From Chelativorans alearensis (GTDB taxonomy: Bacteria; Pseudomonadota; Alphaproteobacteria; Rhizobiales; Rhizobiaceae): a DNA stretch of 64,000 nt. This document shows, piece after piece, positions 52,196 to 62,104 of this stretch. How positions within the stretch are numbered: the stretch's first letter is position 1; each line of letters opens with the position of its first letter. Under the pieces are notes generated by a model. That model saw only the letters and a program-made list of their open reading frames with translations. It was not told the DNA's origin and made no database searches. Both the position numbers and the translations under genes were made by a program. The stretch is taken from positions 62,001 to 126,000 of the forward strand of contig NZ_WQNI01000004.1 in the NCBI RefSeq assembly GCF_010993735.1. Direction: 5' to 3'.

Positions 52196-52915
52196 TCACG
52201 CATCCCCCAGATCGACAATCTCCTGCAAGCCATCCGCGCTCCTCACGCGGATCGCGCCGCGCTTTATCGTGATCAGCGAGCGGCTACGCCATTCGTTCAG
52301 CATCTTGTTGACCGATTCCCGGGTCGCCCCCAGAAACGCGGCGAGTTCGGCTTGCGAAATTGGAATCCAACCATCCTTGTCAGCCAATATTCCGGAGAGG
52401 AACAACAGCCGTTTGGCGAGACGGGCTTCGATCTTGAGCAAAGCCTGGTCGTTCCGCTCGCCGCTGACCCAGCGTAACCGCGCGCACAGAAGCTCTATCA
52501 TCGCCAGCGCGAGGGGGGCATTTTTCTCCAGCTTGTCAAAAAGCTGCGCCCTGTTGAGGGAGACCAGCGTGCAATCGGTCAGGCAAAGTGCGCTTGCCGT
52601 GCGGGCGCCTCCGTCGAGCACCCCGATTTCGCCGACGAGGCTTCGCGACAATTCGATGTTGGCGACGAGCTTGCGCCCGCCTGGAGAGTAGATCGAAATC
52701 TCCACCGTGCCCGACAACACGCCATAAATGCGGTCGGCCACATCCTCCTGCATGAAGAGATGGACGCCAGCGCTGTATTGTTCGGGCCGGCATGCGCCGA
52801 ACAGAAGGTCGAACAGATCGGGGCGCAACATGGCCAGGCGTGGGGCGGGGTCACCGCTCCACGGGGCGCTCATCTCCCGCATTCCAGGCTGTTCCGCCGT
52901 CATCTGTACAACCAC
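52196..52915 (-). CDS. Crp/Fnr family regulator, cAMP-like pocket
   Basis: A 239-aa regulator. The nucleotide barrel has VGEIGVLDGGARTASA, close to the cAMP phosphate-binding pattern (G-E then R-x-A/S), and a C-terminal winged helix-turn-helix (ISQAELAAFLGATRESVNKML). It could therefore bind cAMP from the cyclase at 46188, which is a guess from proximity. It is convergent with the P450-DyP gene, 20 bp away. The start may be the GTG at 52915 or the ATG at 52903. Confidence 0.87.
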   Translation of the reverse strand: MVVQMTAEQPGMREMSAPWSGDPAPRLAMLRPDLFDLLFGACRPEQYSAGVHLFMQEDVADRIYGVLSGTVEISIYSPGGRKLVANIELSRSLVGEIGVLDGGARTASALCLTDCTLVSLNRAQLFDKLEKNAPLALAMIELLCARLRWVSGERNDQALLKIEARLAKRLLFLSGILADKDGWIPISQAELAAFLGATRESVNKMLNEWRSRSLITIKRGAIRVRSADGLQEIVDLGDA

Positions 52916-53609
52916 GCTTGGGCATATAGCAGGCCACAGGGGTCCTCAATTCGCCGAACTTGAACCCTCCGTAACCATAGCCGTCCCCTATAGTCTCCCA
53001 ATCCGTGCACAGCGGGATCCGGGCCGGAAACCCGTGCAATTTGATCCAAGAAAGTGCATGGCGCTACGGTCTAATCCAGCTGAAATGTATCATAAAACTT
53101 TGAAAAACAAAGAAGAGGCATTTGCCAATACGCCTCTGATGAATTGAGACGAAAGTTCAAATATTTCAGTCAATTGTAGAAGAAACCGTACAAATTACAC
53201 ACAGTAACCTTACAGTTCCCGACCGTCGCAGAAGGGTGGAATTTATAAATTGCCATTCGACGGGCTTCTTGAAGGCCGACCTTCGCAACGCTCAAGTTGA
53301 CCCCGCTCCATGACCTGCAGGAACGCGAAAGAGCTGTCTGACGGTTTAGGGATTAGTTGGAACGGCAAAGATTCCATCAATCCATAATCCTTCGGAAAAA
53401 GATCCTAGACGTTGTCGGCGCCACAATTCGTGTAGCGGCTTGCTTGCCGGCAGTTCGTGTGGCGTTCAAATCGACATGTTGTCGAGGGCGCCTTCGGACT
53501 GGCACACTCATTTTAGGCTAGTGCTCGGCGCTTCGCGAAATGCACTGAAGCGACCACGGATGCGTTTTCGCTTGTCGGTTTTTCGGGATGAAAAGAGGGG
53601 ATTGGCGCA
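52916..53609. other. 694-bp region without a recognisable gene
   Basis: Between the Crp-like regulator and the MFS gene, which both start away from it, no frame on either strand looks like a protein and no repeat or element end was recognised. Around 53050-53250 the DNA is AT-rich (AAACTTTGAAAAACAAAG and similar), so promoters for both genes probably lie here. A small RNA cannot be excluded. Confidence 0.5.
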
Positions 53610-54884
53610 ATGTCCGCAATCGAAACGGTCAAGGAAGCGTGCACACGCGGTCTCGTGCTGGCACCCGTGGGAGCGTTGCTCCTCAGCGTCGCGCTGCTGC
53701 TTATGGGCAACGGCCTCTTGGGAACCCTGCTGGTGGTCCGTGCGGGGCAGGAAGATTTCGGCAGCGATACCATCGGTGCGATGATGTCCGTCTATTTTGC
53801 GGGCTACACTCTCGGTGCTATCTTCCTGCCGCGCCTGATCGTCTCCGTCGGGCATATCCGCACCTTCGCCGGCTTCGCTGCGATCGCATCGATGACAGCC
53901 CTGCTTCACTTGGCGCAGGTTAGCCCCTGGGCCTGGGTGCCGCTGCGCGCGCTGACCGGCCTCGGCTATGCCGGTATGATCCTGGCGACCGAAAGCTGGC
54001 TCAATGCCCATGCCGTGCCGTCGACGCGCGGACAATTGCTGTCGATCTTCGGCGTGGTGTCCATGGGATCGTGGGCCCTCGGACAGGCTCTCCTCAACGT
54101 CGCTCCTCCCAACGGCGTCGCACTGTTCCTCATCGTGTCGTTACTGATTTCGGCCGCAGTGGTGCCGATCACATTGCTGCCAAGCCGCGCGCCAGCCGAT
54201 GTCGATCAGGAGCCGGTCAGCTTCCGTGCGCTCTACGCGATCTCACCGCTGGCCTCGGCCGGAGTTTTTCTGGCGGGCCTCGCCATAGGCGGCTTCTGGG
54301 GTCTAGGCCCCGATTTCGCCCAACAGATCGGGCTCGGCATCGGCGGTATCTCCGCCTTCATGGCCGCGGTCCTTGCAGGTGCCCTCGTGCTGCAGTGGCC
54401 ACTCGGCTGGCTGTCGGATCGCCTCCCGCGCAACCTGATCATCGCGGCGGCGTCGCTTGGCGCGGCAGCCGCCGCCACCGGCCTCGTCTTCTCGACGGAA
54501 GCGGCCCTTCCGATCTTACTCGTCGCTGCTGCCCTGTTCGGCGGCTTCGCAATCCCGATATACTCGTTGTGTGTCGCCTATGCCAACGACAGCCTGTCCC
54601 CCGGGCAGATGCTCGGCGCTGCACGGGGGCTGCTTCTTCTCAACGGGCTCGGCACCGCCGCAGGCCCCCTCGTCGGCGGCTTTGCGATGCGCACTGCAGG
54701 TCCATCGGGCCTCTTCCTATATGCCGCGATCCTACTGGCCGTATTGATGGCTTGCGCCCTTCCGTCGCCGCGAGCCAGCCGCGGGCGCGATACGGCATCG
54801 ACGCGTTGTCCGCACACTCCCGCGTTCACGCCGTCCCTCAATTCCATACTGCAGGGCCAGGATACCAAGCCAAAAGGCGCGTAG
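53610..54884 (+). CDS. MFS transporter
   Basis: A 424-aa inner-membrane carrier with about twelve hydrophobic segments. The first is GLVLAPVGALLLSVALLLMGNGLL; the loop between helices 2 and 3 reads GHIRTFAGFAAI and the pattern ALTGLGYAGMILATESWLN resembles YfkF/UMF-type sugar and drug carriers. AGAGGGGAT lies upstream of the ATG. The C-terminal 35 residues are polar and unusually Ser/Pro-rich. Substrate unknown. Confidence 0.87.
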   Translation: MSAIETVKEACTRGLVLAPVGALLLSVALLLMGNGLLGTLLVVRAGQEDFGSDTIGAMMSVYFAGYTLGAIFLPRLIVSVGHIRTFAGFAAIASMTALLHLAQVSPWAWVPLRALTGLGYAGMILATESWLNAHAVPSTRGQLLSIFGVVSMGSWALGQALLNVAPPNGVALFLIVSLLISAAVVPITLLPSRAPADVDQEPVSFRALYAISPLASAGVFLAGLAIGGFWGLGPDFAQQIGLGIGGISAFMAAVLAGALVLQWPLGWLSDRLPRNLIIAAASLGAAAAATGLVFSTEAALPILLVAAALFGGFAIPIYSLCVAYANDSLSPGQMLGAARGLLLLNGLGTAAGPLVGGFAMRTAGPSGLFLYAAILLAVLMACALPSPRASRGRDTASTRCPHTPAFTPSLNSILQGQDTKPKGA

Positions 54885-54932
54885 TATCGGAATGACAGGA
54901 CCGCCCTCTCCGCAGTACGCGGTCGAAACGAT

Positions 54933-55187
54933 CCTGTGGACCGCCTGAAGATCGATCGCTCCTTGCTGCAAGCGCTTTCGGAGAACGATCAGCGTTGCGC
55001 GATCGTCGGCGCGATGTTCAAGATGGCGCATGCGCTGGAACTGCAGGTTGTCGCGGTGGAGACTGCCGATCAGCGCGCGCTTCTGCATTCCCTCGGCTGC
55101 CGCGAGATGCAGGGATATCTCTTTTCGCGCCCCCTCAATGGCGAGCAATTCCTGAATGATCTGCGGGGACTAACAGCGTCCGCCTGA
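54933..55187 (+). pseudogene. C-terminal remnant of an EAL (c-di-GMP phosphodiesterase) domain
   Basis: About 83 codons match the last third of an EAL domain: PVDRLKIDRSL, then VVAVETADQRALLHSLGC and the ending QGYLFSRPLNGEQF. The catalytic EAL motif and the front two-thirds of the domain are absent, and in-frame sequence before 54933 is unlike EAL. It is best read as a decayed gene. The Glu-to-Val style change in VVAVET (VVAEGVET is usual) includes a deletion of two residues. Confidence 0.75.
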
Positions 55188-55460
55188 GCGGTGGGGGCAT
55201 GCTGCCTTCCCTTAGCGTTCCGCGCCGGCTGGGGATGTCGGGTGCCTTTGTGTGGGCAGCTATCGATGAACTGCGCCCATGCAGGCGCGTCTGATGCCGA
55301 CGAAAAAGTAACCGCTCGGTAAGGCTGGGAAATCGGCATGTTGCGGTGGCAAAGCTTTGTTGGCTACACTGGGTTAGTCCAAAAGGAGGAGGCACCGGAT
55401 CGAAATGATGACGAATCCTTATCTTTCTGGAAGCCAGGAGGTATTCTTCCGGAGCGCGAT

Positions 55461-56153
55461 ATGAAGGCTGGATTTGGCCCTTCGACTGCGCTTGTAGCGG
55501 ACGATGATGAGTTTTTCCGGATTGCGTTGCGGACGATTCTGAAGAGCGAGTTGGGGTTCGCGGACGTGATCGAAACGGGATCGCTCGACGAGGCGGTCGA
55601 ACAGCTCTCCGAGCATGATGAGATTGCCTTGGCGCTGTTCGACTTGGCGATGCCGGGCATGAAGGATGCCGGGAGCCTCGAGGCGGTCCTGGATTTTCGC
55701 CGTGACATGCGCGTCGCCGTGGTTTCCGCATCGACCAGGAAATCCGACATGCTGGCGGCACTGTCAGCAGGCGTGCACGGTTATGTGCCCAAGGGGCTGG
55801 GTGCCGCGGAACTGGCTGCAGCCCTCGGGCGCGTTTTGGAGGGAGCTATATACGTCCCGCCCGAGATCGCTGCCCGCGACAAGAGCGATGAGCCGAGGGA
55901 GGAGCAGCCGGAGCCGTCGAAGGAACAGGAAAGCCGCGTCCTCGCCAGTCTGACGCGCCGCCAGCGGGAGGTGCTGATCCTTCTCGTCGACGGTCTGTCG
56001 AACAAGGAGATCGCGCGCAAGCTGCAACTTGGCGAGGGAACGGTGAAGATTCACCTGGCCGCGCTCCTTCGCGGCCTGGGTGTCAGGAACCGGCAAGCGG
56101 CTGCCGCAACCGGGGCCCGGCTCCTTTCGAGCCGAGAGGGAGAGCCCCGCTAA
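55461..56153 (+). CDS. LuxR/NarL-type response regulator
   Basis: A 230-aa response regulator with an intact receiver: ADDDEFF for the acidic pair, D61 in LFDLAMPG as phospho-acceptor and Lys in YVPKGLG. After a Glu-rich linker comes a LuxR helix-turn-helix (LTRRQREVLILLVDGLSNKEIARKL...). GGAG precedes the ATG. It heads the chemosensory operon and is the only response regulator with a DNA-binding output in it, so it is the probable target of the CheA-REC kinase. 99 bp separate it from the CheR gene. Confidence 0.9.
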   Translation: MKAGFGPSTALVADDDEFFRIALRTILKSELGFADVIETGSLDEAVEQLSEHDEIALALFDLAMPGMKDAGSLEAVLDFRRDMRVAVVSASTRKSDMLAALSAGVHGYVPKGLGAAELAAALGRVLEGAIYVPPEIAARDKSDEPREEQPEPSKEQESRVLASLTRRQREVLILLVDGLSNKEIARKLQLGEGTVKIHLAALLRGLGVRNRQAAAATGARLLSSREGEPR

Positions 56154-56252
56154 CCGCCCGTTCACGATGGATCAGGCTAGGCCATCTGGCCGAATAGGCG
56201 ACATCGGAGAAGAGGTGCAGATATCGAGGCATATCAACGCAGCGGGCGAACG

Positions 56253-57689
56253 ATGCAATCAGTCACCACCTGCCGGGAAAGCGCGGTATCCTTGAAGCGG
56301 GAAGCGGAGCCGTTTTGGCACCACGTCGTTTCGCAAAGCCACAGCTGCGACCTACTGATCTCGTCCATCGTGGCAAAGATGGGCTTCGACATCGCTCCGC
56401 TTGGGAGGCGTGTCCTTGCCGGCAATATGATGGAGCTTATGGAACGGCACGGAATAGACGACCCGGCCTTCTTGCTCGAACGCCTCAAACTCGACCCGGA
56501 GCTGGCCGATGAGATCGTCTCGGAGATGACCGTAGGTGAGACGTATTTCTTCCGCGACTCCAGCCAATTCGATCTCATTCGCGACGAGGTGCTGCCGGAA
56601 CTGCTGCGCGCGCGATCGGCAGGCTTGCCTTTGAAGATCTGGAGCGCAGGGTGCTCGACGGGCGAGGAGACCTATTCACTTGCGGTTCTCGCCGAGGAGA
56701 TGGGCCTCGGCGAGAAAGTGCAGATTACCGGAACCGACATTTCCGGCAGCGCCCTGCGAAAGGCTGCGGCCGCGTGCTACGACCAACGCTCGTTGAGGGG
56801 TGGAGCGTCGAAGCGCATGTATCCCCACCTCGTCCCTCGCGGTGACCAACTGCGTGTGAGCGAACACGTGAGAAGCCGGGTCCGGTTCGATAGATTTTGC
56901 CTCGGCACGGACGAACTCCCTTCTGGGCCGCAAGGTCTCGCCAATCTCGATCTGATCCTGTGTCGCAACGTGCTCATCTATCTGACGCCGGACGTGGTGA
57001 AGCGCGTCGCGCGCCAGTTCTATCAATGCCTCAGAACGGGGGGCTGGCTCCTGCTTGGCCCTTCCGATCCGCCGCTTTGGGAGCACGCGCCATTCACTAC
57101 ATTCACCACACCTGCGGGGATTCTCTACAGGCGCGACCCGGCAATGCCGCATTCCCGCGCGCTTGGTCGCGGCAACACGTCCGTCGATCACGGTGCGGCG
57201 TCCGAGCGCAGTCGCGACCTGGATCATGTCGGCAGCCGCCTAAAGAAAGCGATTCTGACACCCGGAGAAGGGCCGATCGTGCGCCGGATCCTGTCGGCCC
57301 TGCACAACGGATCGATGGATGTGGCCGCAAAGCGTGCTGCTGAAGCGGCCGGAAAACATCCCCTTTCAGCCAGGCTGCACTATGTCAACGGCCTCGCCCT
57401 GATGGCGGTGGGAGAGTGTGAGAAAGCGGGCGCCGCACTCCGGAAGCTTCTGTATCTGAACAGAAGCCTCGCCGCCGCGCATTTCCTTCTTGGAAAGTGC
57501 TGCCTGCCCCGTGACCACAAGGTTGCCCTTCGCGCCTTCGAGACGGCTCACGCGCTCTGCGCGGACCGACCGCCCGACGAGCGTGTGGAATTGATGGAAG
57601 ATTTCAGCGCTGGCCAGTTCGTCGCCCTTATCGGTCGCGAAATCGCCGATTTGAGGCGCTTGCGACAGGATGGGCCCGATGCCGGTTGA
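56253..57689 (+). CDS. cheR: CheR-type receptor methyltransferase with C-terminal TPR-like region
   Basis: A 478-aa enzyme that methylates receptor Glu residues using SAM. The CheR part (about 40-290) has SEMTVGETYFFRD, the SAM loop KIWSAGCSTGEETYS and LDLILCRNVLIYL. The last 150 residues form helix pairs (ARLHYVNGLALMAVGECEKAGAALRKLLYLN) resembling TPR units, as in WspC and FrzF. Its end overlaps the CheW gene by 20 nt. Confidence 0.9.
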   Translation: MQSVTTCRESAVSLKREAEPFWHHVVSQSHSCDLLISSIVAKMGFDIAPLGRRVLAGNMMELMERHGIDDPAFLLERLKLDPELADEIVSEMTVGETYFFRDSSQFDLIRDEVLPELLRARSAGLPLKIWSAGCSTGEETYSLAVLAEEMGLGEKVQITGTDISGSALRKAAAACYDQRSLRGGASKRMYPHLVPRGDQLRVSEHVRSRVRFDRFCLGTDELPSGPQGLANLDLILCRNVLIYLTPDVVKRVARQFYQCLRTGGWLLLGPSDPPLWEHAPFTTFTTPAGILYRRDPAMPHSRALGRGNTSVDHGAASERSRDLDHVGSRLKKAILTPGEGPIVRRILSALHNGSMDVAAKRAAEAAGKHPLSARLHYVNGLALMAVGECEKAGAALRKLLYLNRSLAAAHFLLGKCCLPRDHKVALRAFETAHALCADRPPDERVELMEDFSAGQFVALIGREIADLRRLRQDGPDAG

Positions 57690-58323
57690 GAAAGACAGAG
57701 GGCGCGCGGCCGATTGGGCCGTTGTTCGCCAGAGGCTGGAGGCGGCCATGAATGCGGTGGCCAGTCTCCAGGGTCCCGCCGACGACGCGCGGCGGCACAA
57801 GCTCGAGGCACGGGCAAAGGCTTTCGAGCACTCTCGCACTACAGGCCGGAACGGCATCCCGACAGTGGGATCGGTTCATTTCGATCTGGGCGGCAAGCGC
57901 TTCGCCATAGAGGCGCGTTACGTCCAGGAACTGGTGCCGATGCGATGGATCACGCCCCTTCCGCGCGCGCCACGCTTCGTAATCGGCCTTTATGACCTGC
58001 GTGGACAGGTGTTCCCCGTCTTCGATCTCCAGCTGCTTCTGGCACCGACCACGAGTGGATCGCTTTCCTCGAATTGGGGCATTGTCTGCGGTCGGAATCG
58101 GCCGGAGTTCCTCTTTGCGACTTCCGGCATGGCGGCGATCGTGCCCGACGTTCCGCAGCCCGTCGTGCCGGCCGAAGAAGACGCGGCCGTGCCGTGGATA
58201 CGTGGTGCCGCCGGCGACGGAACGATCATCCTGGACGGCGCCGCACTGGTCACCGACCGGCAACTGTTTCTCGAAGACCCGAAAAGCGCGTCCCAGGGCG
58301 GGGGAAAGGAAGAGGGACAATGA
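57670..58323 (+). CDS. cheW: CheW-like adaptor protein
   Basis: A 217-aa cytoplasmic coupling protein that links receptor and CheA. After about 60 charged residues, the CheW domain is seen ([46 protein letters not shown]). The start may be the ATG at 57670 or the one at 57679. It overlaps the receptor gene by ATGA. Confidence 0.88.
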   Translation: MGPMPVEKDRGRAADWAVVRQRLEAAMNAVASLQGPADDARRHKLEARAKAFEHSRTTGRNGIPTVGSVHFDLGGKRFAIEARYVQELVPMRWITPLPRAPRFVIGLYDLRGQVFPVFDLQLLLAPTTSGSLSSNWGIVCGRNRPEFLFATSGMAAIVPDVPQPVVPAEEDAAVPWIRGAAGDGTIILDGAALVTDRQLFLEDPKSASQGGGKEEGQ

Positions 58324-59939
58324 GCTTTCTGCAAAGGCGGAGCCTTTATGGCACGCTCGGCGTGCCCATGGTTTTTTTCGTCGCGGTCTGGGCTGTTTTC
58401 ATAAGCTTTGGGCTGGTGACGCTCGAGAAAGTCCGTTCCGATGTTGCGGTGACGTCTTATCTCGGCAGGGAGCATGTCTTCTACCGTCTGCTCTACCTCG
58501 CTTCCCGTTTACCGGGTCCTTCAGGCGACCAGACCTTCGCCACCGATCTGCGTGAAGCCATGATCGGCAACGAGCGTATGCTGTCCACGCTGATCAACGG
58601 AAGCTCGGAGCAAGGGTTGCCGTCGGCGGCGGATCCTCACGTATTGGCGGAACTCGAGGAAAGCCGCCAGTATTGGCTGACCACCGTAAGGCCGGCCTTT
58701 GAGACGGCCATTGTGAACGCTCCCCTGTCCGGCGGGGAGATGGATAGCCTGCAGCGCGTTATGGAAGCCTATGTAACGCGGCTCAACCGGCAGATCCGCT
58801 TCATGGAGCAGGCCGCCGGCGCACGGCTGGGGCAAACCCGCCTTCTGCTTGTCGGCTCCTCCGCTGTCGTGGTGCTCGGTTTTTTCACGATGCTGCTCCT
58901 GGTTCATCACTTCGCTCAACGCGCAAAGGCGCTGGTGGAGACGGCGCAGGAGATCAGTGCCGGGAATATGGACAGGAGGGCACCCGAGAAAGGTGTGGAC
59001 GAGCTGTCGCAACTCGGCGCTTCGTTCAATGGCATGACGGCCAAGCTTCTGGCCATGATCGACAGCGAGCGGAACGACCGCACGAGGCTCGAAGGGCTCG
59101 TTGCGACGATCGCCGAGACGGCCGAGCAGCTTTCTTCCTCCGCAACCGAGATTCTCGCCGGCGCTTCGCAACAGGTCGAGGGAATGCGCGAGCAATCGAC
59201 CGCAGTCACCCAGACGACCACGAGCGTCGACGAAGTGCTGCAGACCGCGGAGCAGGCGACAAAGCGGGCCGAAGTGGTCGCTGCCTCGTCGGAGGCGGCA
59301 GTTAACGTCAGCAGCGCCGGCCGCGAGGCTGTTGACGAGACGGTGGCGGTCATGCACGCGGTCAGCGACCGGACCGAAGCGATCGCGAGCGATATCCTCG
59401 CGCTCGCAGAAAGCAACCAGGAGATCGGCGAGATCATCTTGGCGGTGACCGAGATTGCCGACCAGACCAACCTGCTTGCCCTCAACGCGGCAATCGAAGC
59501 ATCGCGCGCGGGCGAGCACGGACACGGGTTCAGTGTCGTCGCAACCGAGATTAAGGCGCTGGCCGGCCAGTCCAAGGACGCCACGGACAAGGTCCGCCGA
59601 ATTCTCCTGGAAATCCAGAAAGGCACCAATGCAGCGGTCATCGGGATGGAGGAGGGGGCGAAAAGCGTCAGCCGAGCCTTGGAAAAGGTGAACGAAGCCG
59701 GCGAGACCATCCGCCAGCTCGAGAGCATCATTGCCGATGCCGCGAGATCCGCTGCCCAGATCGCCGCTTCGGCCGGCCAGCAGCGAACGGGCATGAAGCA
59801 GATTCACGAGGCGATGCACCATATCCAACAGACGAGCACGCAGAATCTCGCTGCAGTTCGTCAGACGGAGCAGGCTGCCAGCGACCTCAACCTGCTCGGA
59901 GCCCGCCTGAAGGCCATGCTGGACGGGCGCGGGGAGTGA
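58320..59939 (+). CDS. Methyl-accepting chemotaxis receptor
   Basis: A 539-aa membrane receptor. Two transmembrane helices (about 14-35 and 178-200) flank a helical periplasmic sensor of about 140 residues ([16 protein letters not shown]..., [15 protein letters not shown]) that looks like the PilJ/NIT type. A HAMP domain follows ([22 protein letters not shown]), then the signalling hairpin with the conserved tip [35 protein letters not shown] overlap with CheW and a 3' overlap or near-overlap with CheA indicate one operon. Confidence 0.92.
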   Translation: MSFLQRRSLYGTLGVPMVFFVAVWAVFISFGLVTLEKVRSDVAVTSYLGREHVFYRLLYLASRLPGPSGDQTFATDLREAMIGNERMLSTLINGSSEQGLPSAADPHVLAELEESRQYWLTTVRPAFETAIVNAPLSGGEMDSLQRVMEAYVTRLNRQIRFMEQAAGARLGQTRLLLVGSSAVVVLGFFTMLLLVHHFAQRAKALVETAQEISAGNMDRRAPEKGVDELSQLGASFNGMTAKLLAMIDSERNDRTRLEGLVATIAETAEQLSSSATEILAGASQQVEGMREQSTAVTQTTTSVDEVLQTAEQATKRAEVVAASSEAAVNVSSAGREAVDETVAVMHAVSDRTEAIASDILALAESNQEIGEIILAVTEIADQTNLLALNAAIEASRAGEHGHGFSVVATEIKALAGQSKDATDKVRRILLEIQKGTNAAVIGMEEGAKSVSRALEKVNEAGETIRQLESIIADAARSAAQIAASAGQQRTGMKQIHEAMHHIQQTSTQNLAAVRQTEQAASDLNLLGARLKAMLDGRGE

Positions 59940-59941
59940 GC

Positions 59942-62098
59942 ATGGCGAAAGACCAGATCGATCGGCAACTGCTGGAACTGTTCACGCGCGAGATGCAAGA
60001 GCGCGCACGCGAGTTGGAGCATCTGCTGCTTTCCCTCGAGGGGACTCAGGAGACGCGGGTACGGCGAAGCATTATGGAAAGGCTCCTGCGCATCGCCCAT
60101 AGCCTGAAGGGCGCTGCAGGTCTGGTGGAGGTGCGTCCCGTCGAGCTCATCTGTCATAAGATGGAAGATGTGCTCACGCTCCTCGTGGGCGGCAAATATG
60201 GTGTGCAAAAGGAGGATCTAGATGCCCTCCTGGCTGCAGTGGACGCCATCGGCGACGCCGCGCGGAGGTTGGATGAAGACACGCGCGTCGACGCTCTGTC
60301 GATCGAGCCCGCGCTGAGGAAGATCGACGCCCGGCTGAAGACGGGGCCGCGGGGCGGTGAAGGGGAGGTCGCGGGGAGCCAAGCCTCTGAAGACGAGGCG
60401 GAGACGAGCCAAACCGGGCCTGCATATGCGCCACGCATCCGGTCGACTGACCTCGATGGATCCACGCGCATTTCCGGAGAGCGTCTCGACACCCTCCTTT
60501 ATCGGAGCGGAGAACTGGTCGCAGCGAAATCGCGCCTTGCCTCGAAAGCTGCCGAAGTTGCCTCCCTGCGGGAGCGGTTGCGGCATCTCCGCTTCTCCCG
60601 GCAGTCCCGCGTGGACACCTCCGAGTCGCTCGAAGGCGATCTGCGCGAACTTGCTTCCGGACTTGCGGAGGATGCATGGTTGATCGGCAGCCTGGTGGAC
60701 ACGCTCGATCACGAGATCCGGCGTTCCCGCATGCAACGCCTGTCGGAAGCCTGCCAGGGGCTTCCGCGACTGGTTCGGGATCTCGGCGCCGCATCCGGAA
60801 AAATGGCTGAACTGCACATCACGGGCGGCGAGATCGAAATCGACAGATCGCTCGCCGCCGGGCTTCAGGACTGCCTGCGCCATCTCATCCGCAATGCGAT
60901 GGGACATGGGATAGAGACACCGGAAGCGCGCAGCGCGGCAGGCAAACCCGAGAAGGGGCGGATCACCATCTCCGCCGCTCTCTACGGCGACCGCTTTCAA
61001 GTCCATGTCGAGGACGACGGACGCGGATTCGACGTGGCGTCGGTCATGGCGGCCGCCCGCAAGCTGGGCCTTCCAGAGCCTGCGGACGAGCGGCACAGGC
61101 TGCGCCAGGCGCTCGAGCCCGGTGTGTCCACCTCGGCCAAGCTCACAAAGCTGTCGGGCCGTGGCGTGGGCCTCGACATCGTGCGTGACACGATCGAGGC
61201 GTTGCGGGGGAGCGTAGAAGTTATGAACGCGCCCAGCGGCGGCGCGGCCTTCACCCTAACCCTGCCGCTGACGCTGGCTACGGTGCGGGCACTGGAAGTC
61301 ATCGCGGGTGGGCAAGTCTTCGCCTTCGATACCGCCTCGATCCGCCGAGTGGGCCGAGTGCGCACCGGCAACCTGCCGGCGGCGGGACAGAGGAGCACCC
61401 TTAATGCTGAAAACGGCGAAGTCCGGATCTTAGACCTGGCCAGTTGGCTGCAGCTTCCCGCAATGGGGGAACCTGAGGTGCCGGAGCATTGCCCGGTGGT
61501 CTTCGTCGGGCCGGCCGGTGGAGAGACGGCGATCATCGTTGACCGGATTCTCGGAGAGGAGGAACTTCTGGTGCGCCCCTTGGGGCCTCGCCTTACCAAC
61601 CTACGCCACTATAGCGGAGCCACTGTTCTTGCAGATGGCCGTATCGCTTTGCTTCTGAGCGCCTCCGGCTTGATCGAAGCAGCTGCATCCGAGGAACGTT
61701 TCGGGACCAACGCCTATGTTTCCCATCCGCCACCGGTGCGCAAAATCCTGGTGGTTGACGATTCTCCGTCGGTACGCATGCTCCAAAAACTCATTCTCGA
61801 AGCGGCCGGCTACACGGTCATCTTGGCGGCAGACGGATCGGAAGCATGGAAGTACCTGCAAGAACAGGGTGCCGATGTCGTCGTGGCTGACGTCGACATG
61901 CCAGGAATGGATGGGCTTGCGCTGACCGGAGTGATCAGGGGATCGCGCAAGTTCGCCGGGCTGCCGGTCGTTCTCGTCACCGGTCGTGATACGGCGGAGG
62001 AGAAGGCCCGGGGACTGCAGGTGGGAGCCGATGCCTATATCGCCAAGAGCGGCTTTGACCAGCAGCATTTCCTGGAAACGGTTCGTCAGATGATCTGA
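59942..62098 (+). CDS. cheA: Hybrid CheA histidine kinase with C-terminal receiver (WspE-like)
   Basis: A 718-aa kinase. An Hpt domain (H53 in IAHSLKGAAG), dimerisation helices, then the ATPase: N box HLIRNAMGHGIE (the usual Asp is Gly), G boxes VEDDGRGFD and GRGVGLDIV, a CheW-like domain, and a receiver (VVDDSPSVRM and DVVVADVDMPGMDG). The receiver could quench or pass on phosphate. No CheY-binding P2 domain is obvious. GGGGAG sits 6 nt before the ATG at 59942; a GTG at 59936 overlapping the receptor stop is possible. Confidence 0.9.
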   Translation: MAKDQIDRQLLELFTREMQERARELEHLLLSLEGTQETRVRRSIMERLLRIAHSLKGAAGLVEVRPVELICHKMEDVLTLLVGGKYGVQKEDLDALLAAVDAIGDAARRLDEDTRVDALSIEPALRKIDARLKTGPRGGEGEVAGSQASEDEAETSQTGPAYAPRIRSTDLDGSTRISGERLDTLLYRSGELVAAKSRLASKAAEVASLRERLRHLRFSRQSRVDTSESLEGDLRELASGLAEDAWLIGSLVDTLDHEIRRSRMQRLSEACQGLPRLVRDLGAASGKMAELHITGGEIEIDRSLAAGLQDCLRHLIRNAMGHGIETPEARSAAGKPEKGRITISAALYGDRFQVHVEDDGRGFDVASVMAAARKLGLPEPADERHRLRQALEPGVSTSAKLTKLSGRGVGLDIVRDTIEALRGSVEVMNAPSGGAAFTLTLPLTLATVRALEVIAGGQVFAFDTASIRRVGRVRTGNLPAAGQRSTLNAENGEVRILDLASWLQLPAMGEPEVPEHCPVVFVGPAGGETAIIVDRILGEEELLVRPLGPRLTNLRHYSGATVLADGRIALLLSASGLIEAAASEERFGTNAYVSHPPPVRKILVVDDSPSVRMLQKLILEAAGYTVILAADGSEAWKYLQEQGADVVVADVDMPGMDGLALTGVIRGSRKFAGLPVVLVTGRDTAEEKARGLQVGADAYIAKSGFDQQHFLETVRQMI

Positions 62099-62104
62099 GG
62101 CTCC

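Noticed and set aside
53440-53784. 114-aa plus-strand frame before the MFS gene
   Set aside because: It overlaps the MFS gene in another frame and is not protein-like.
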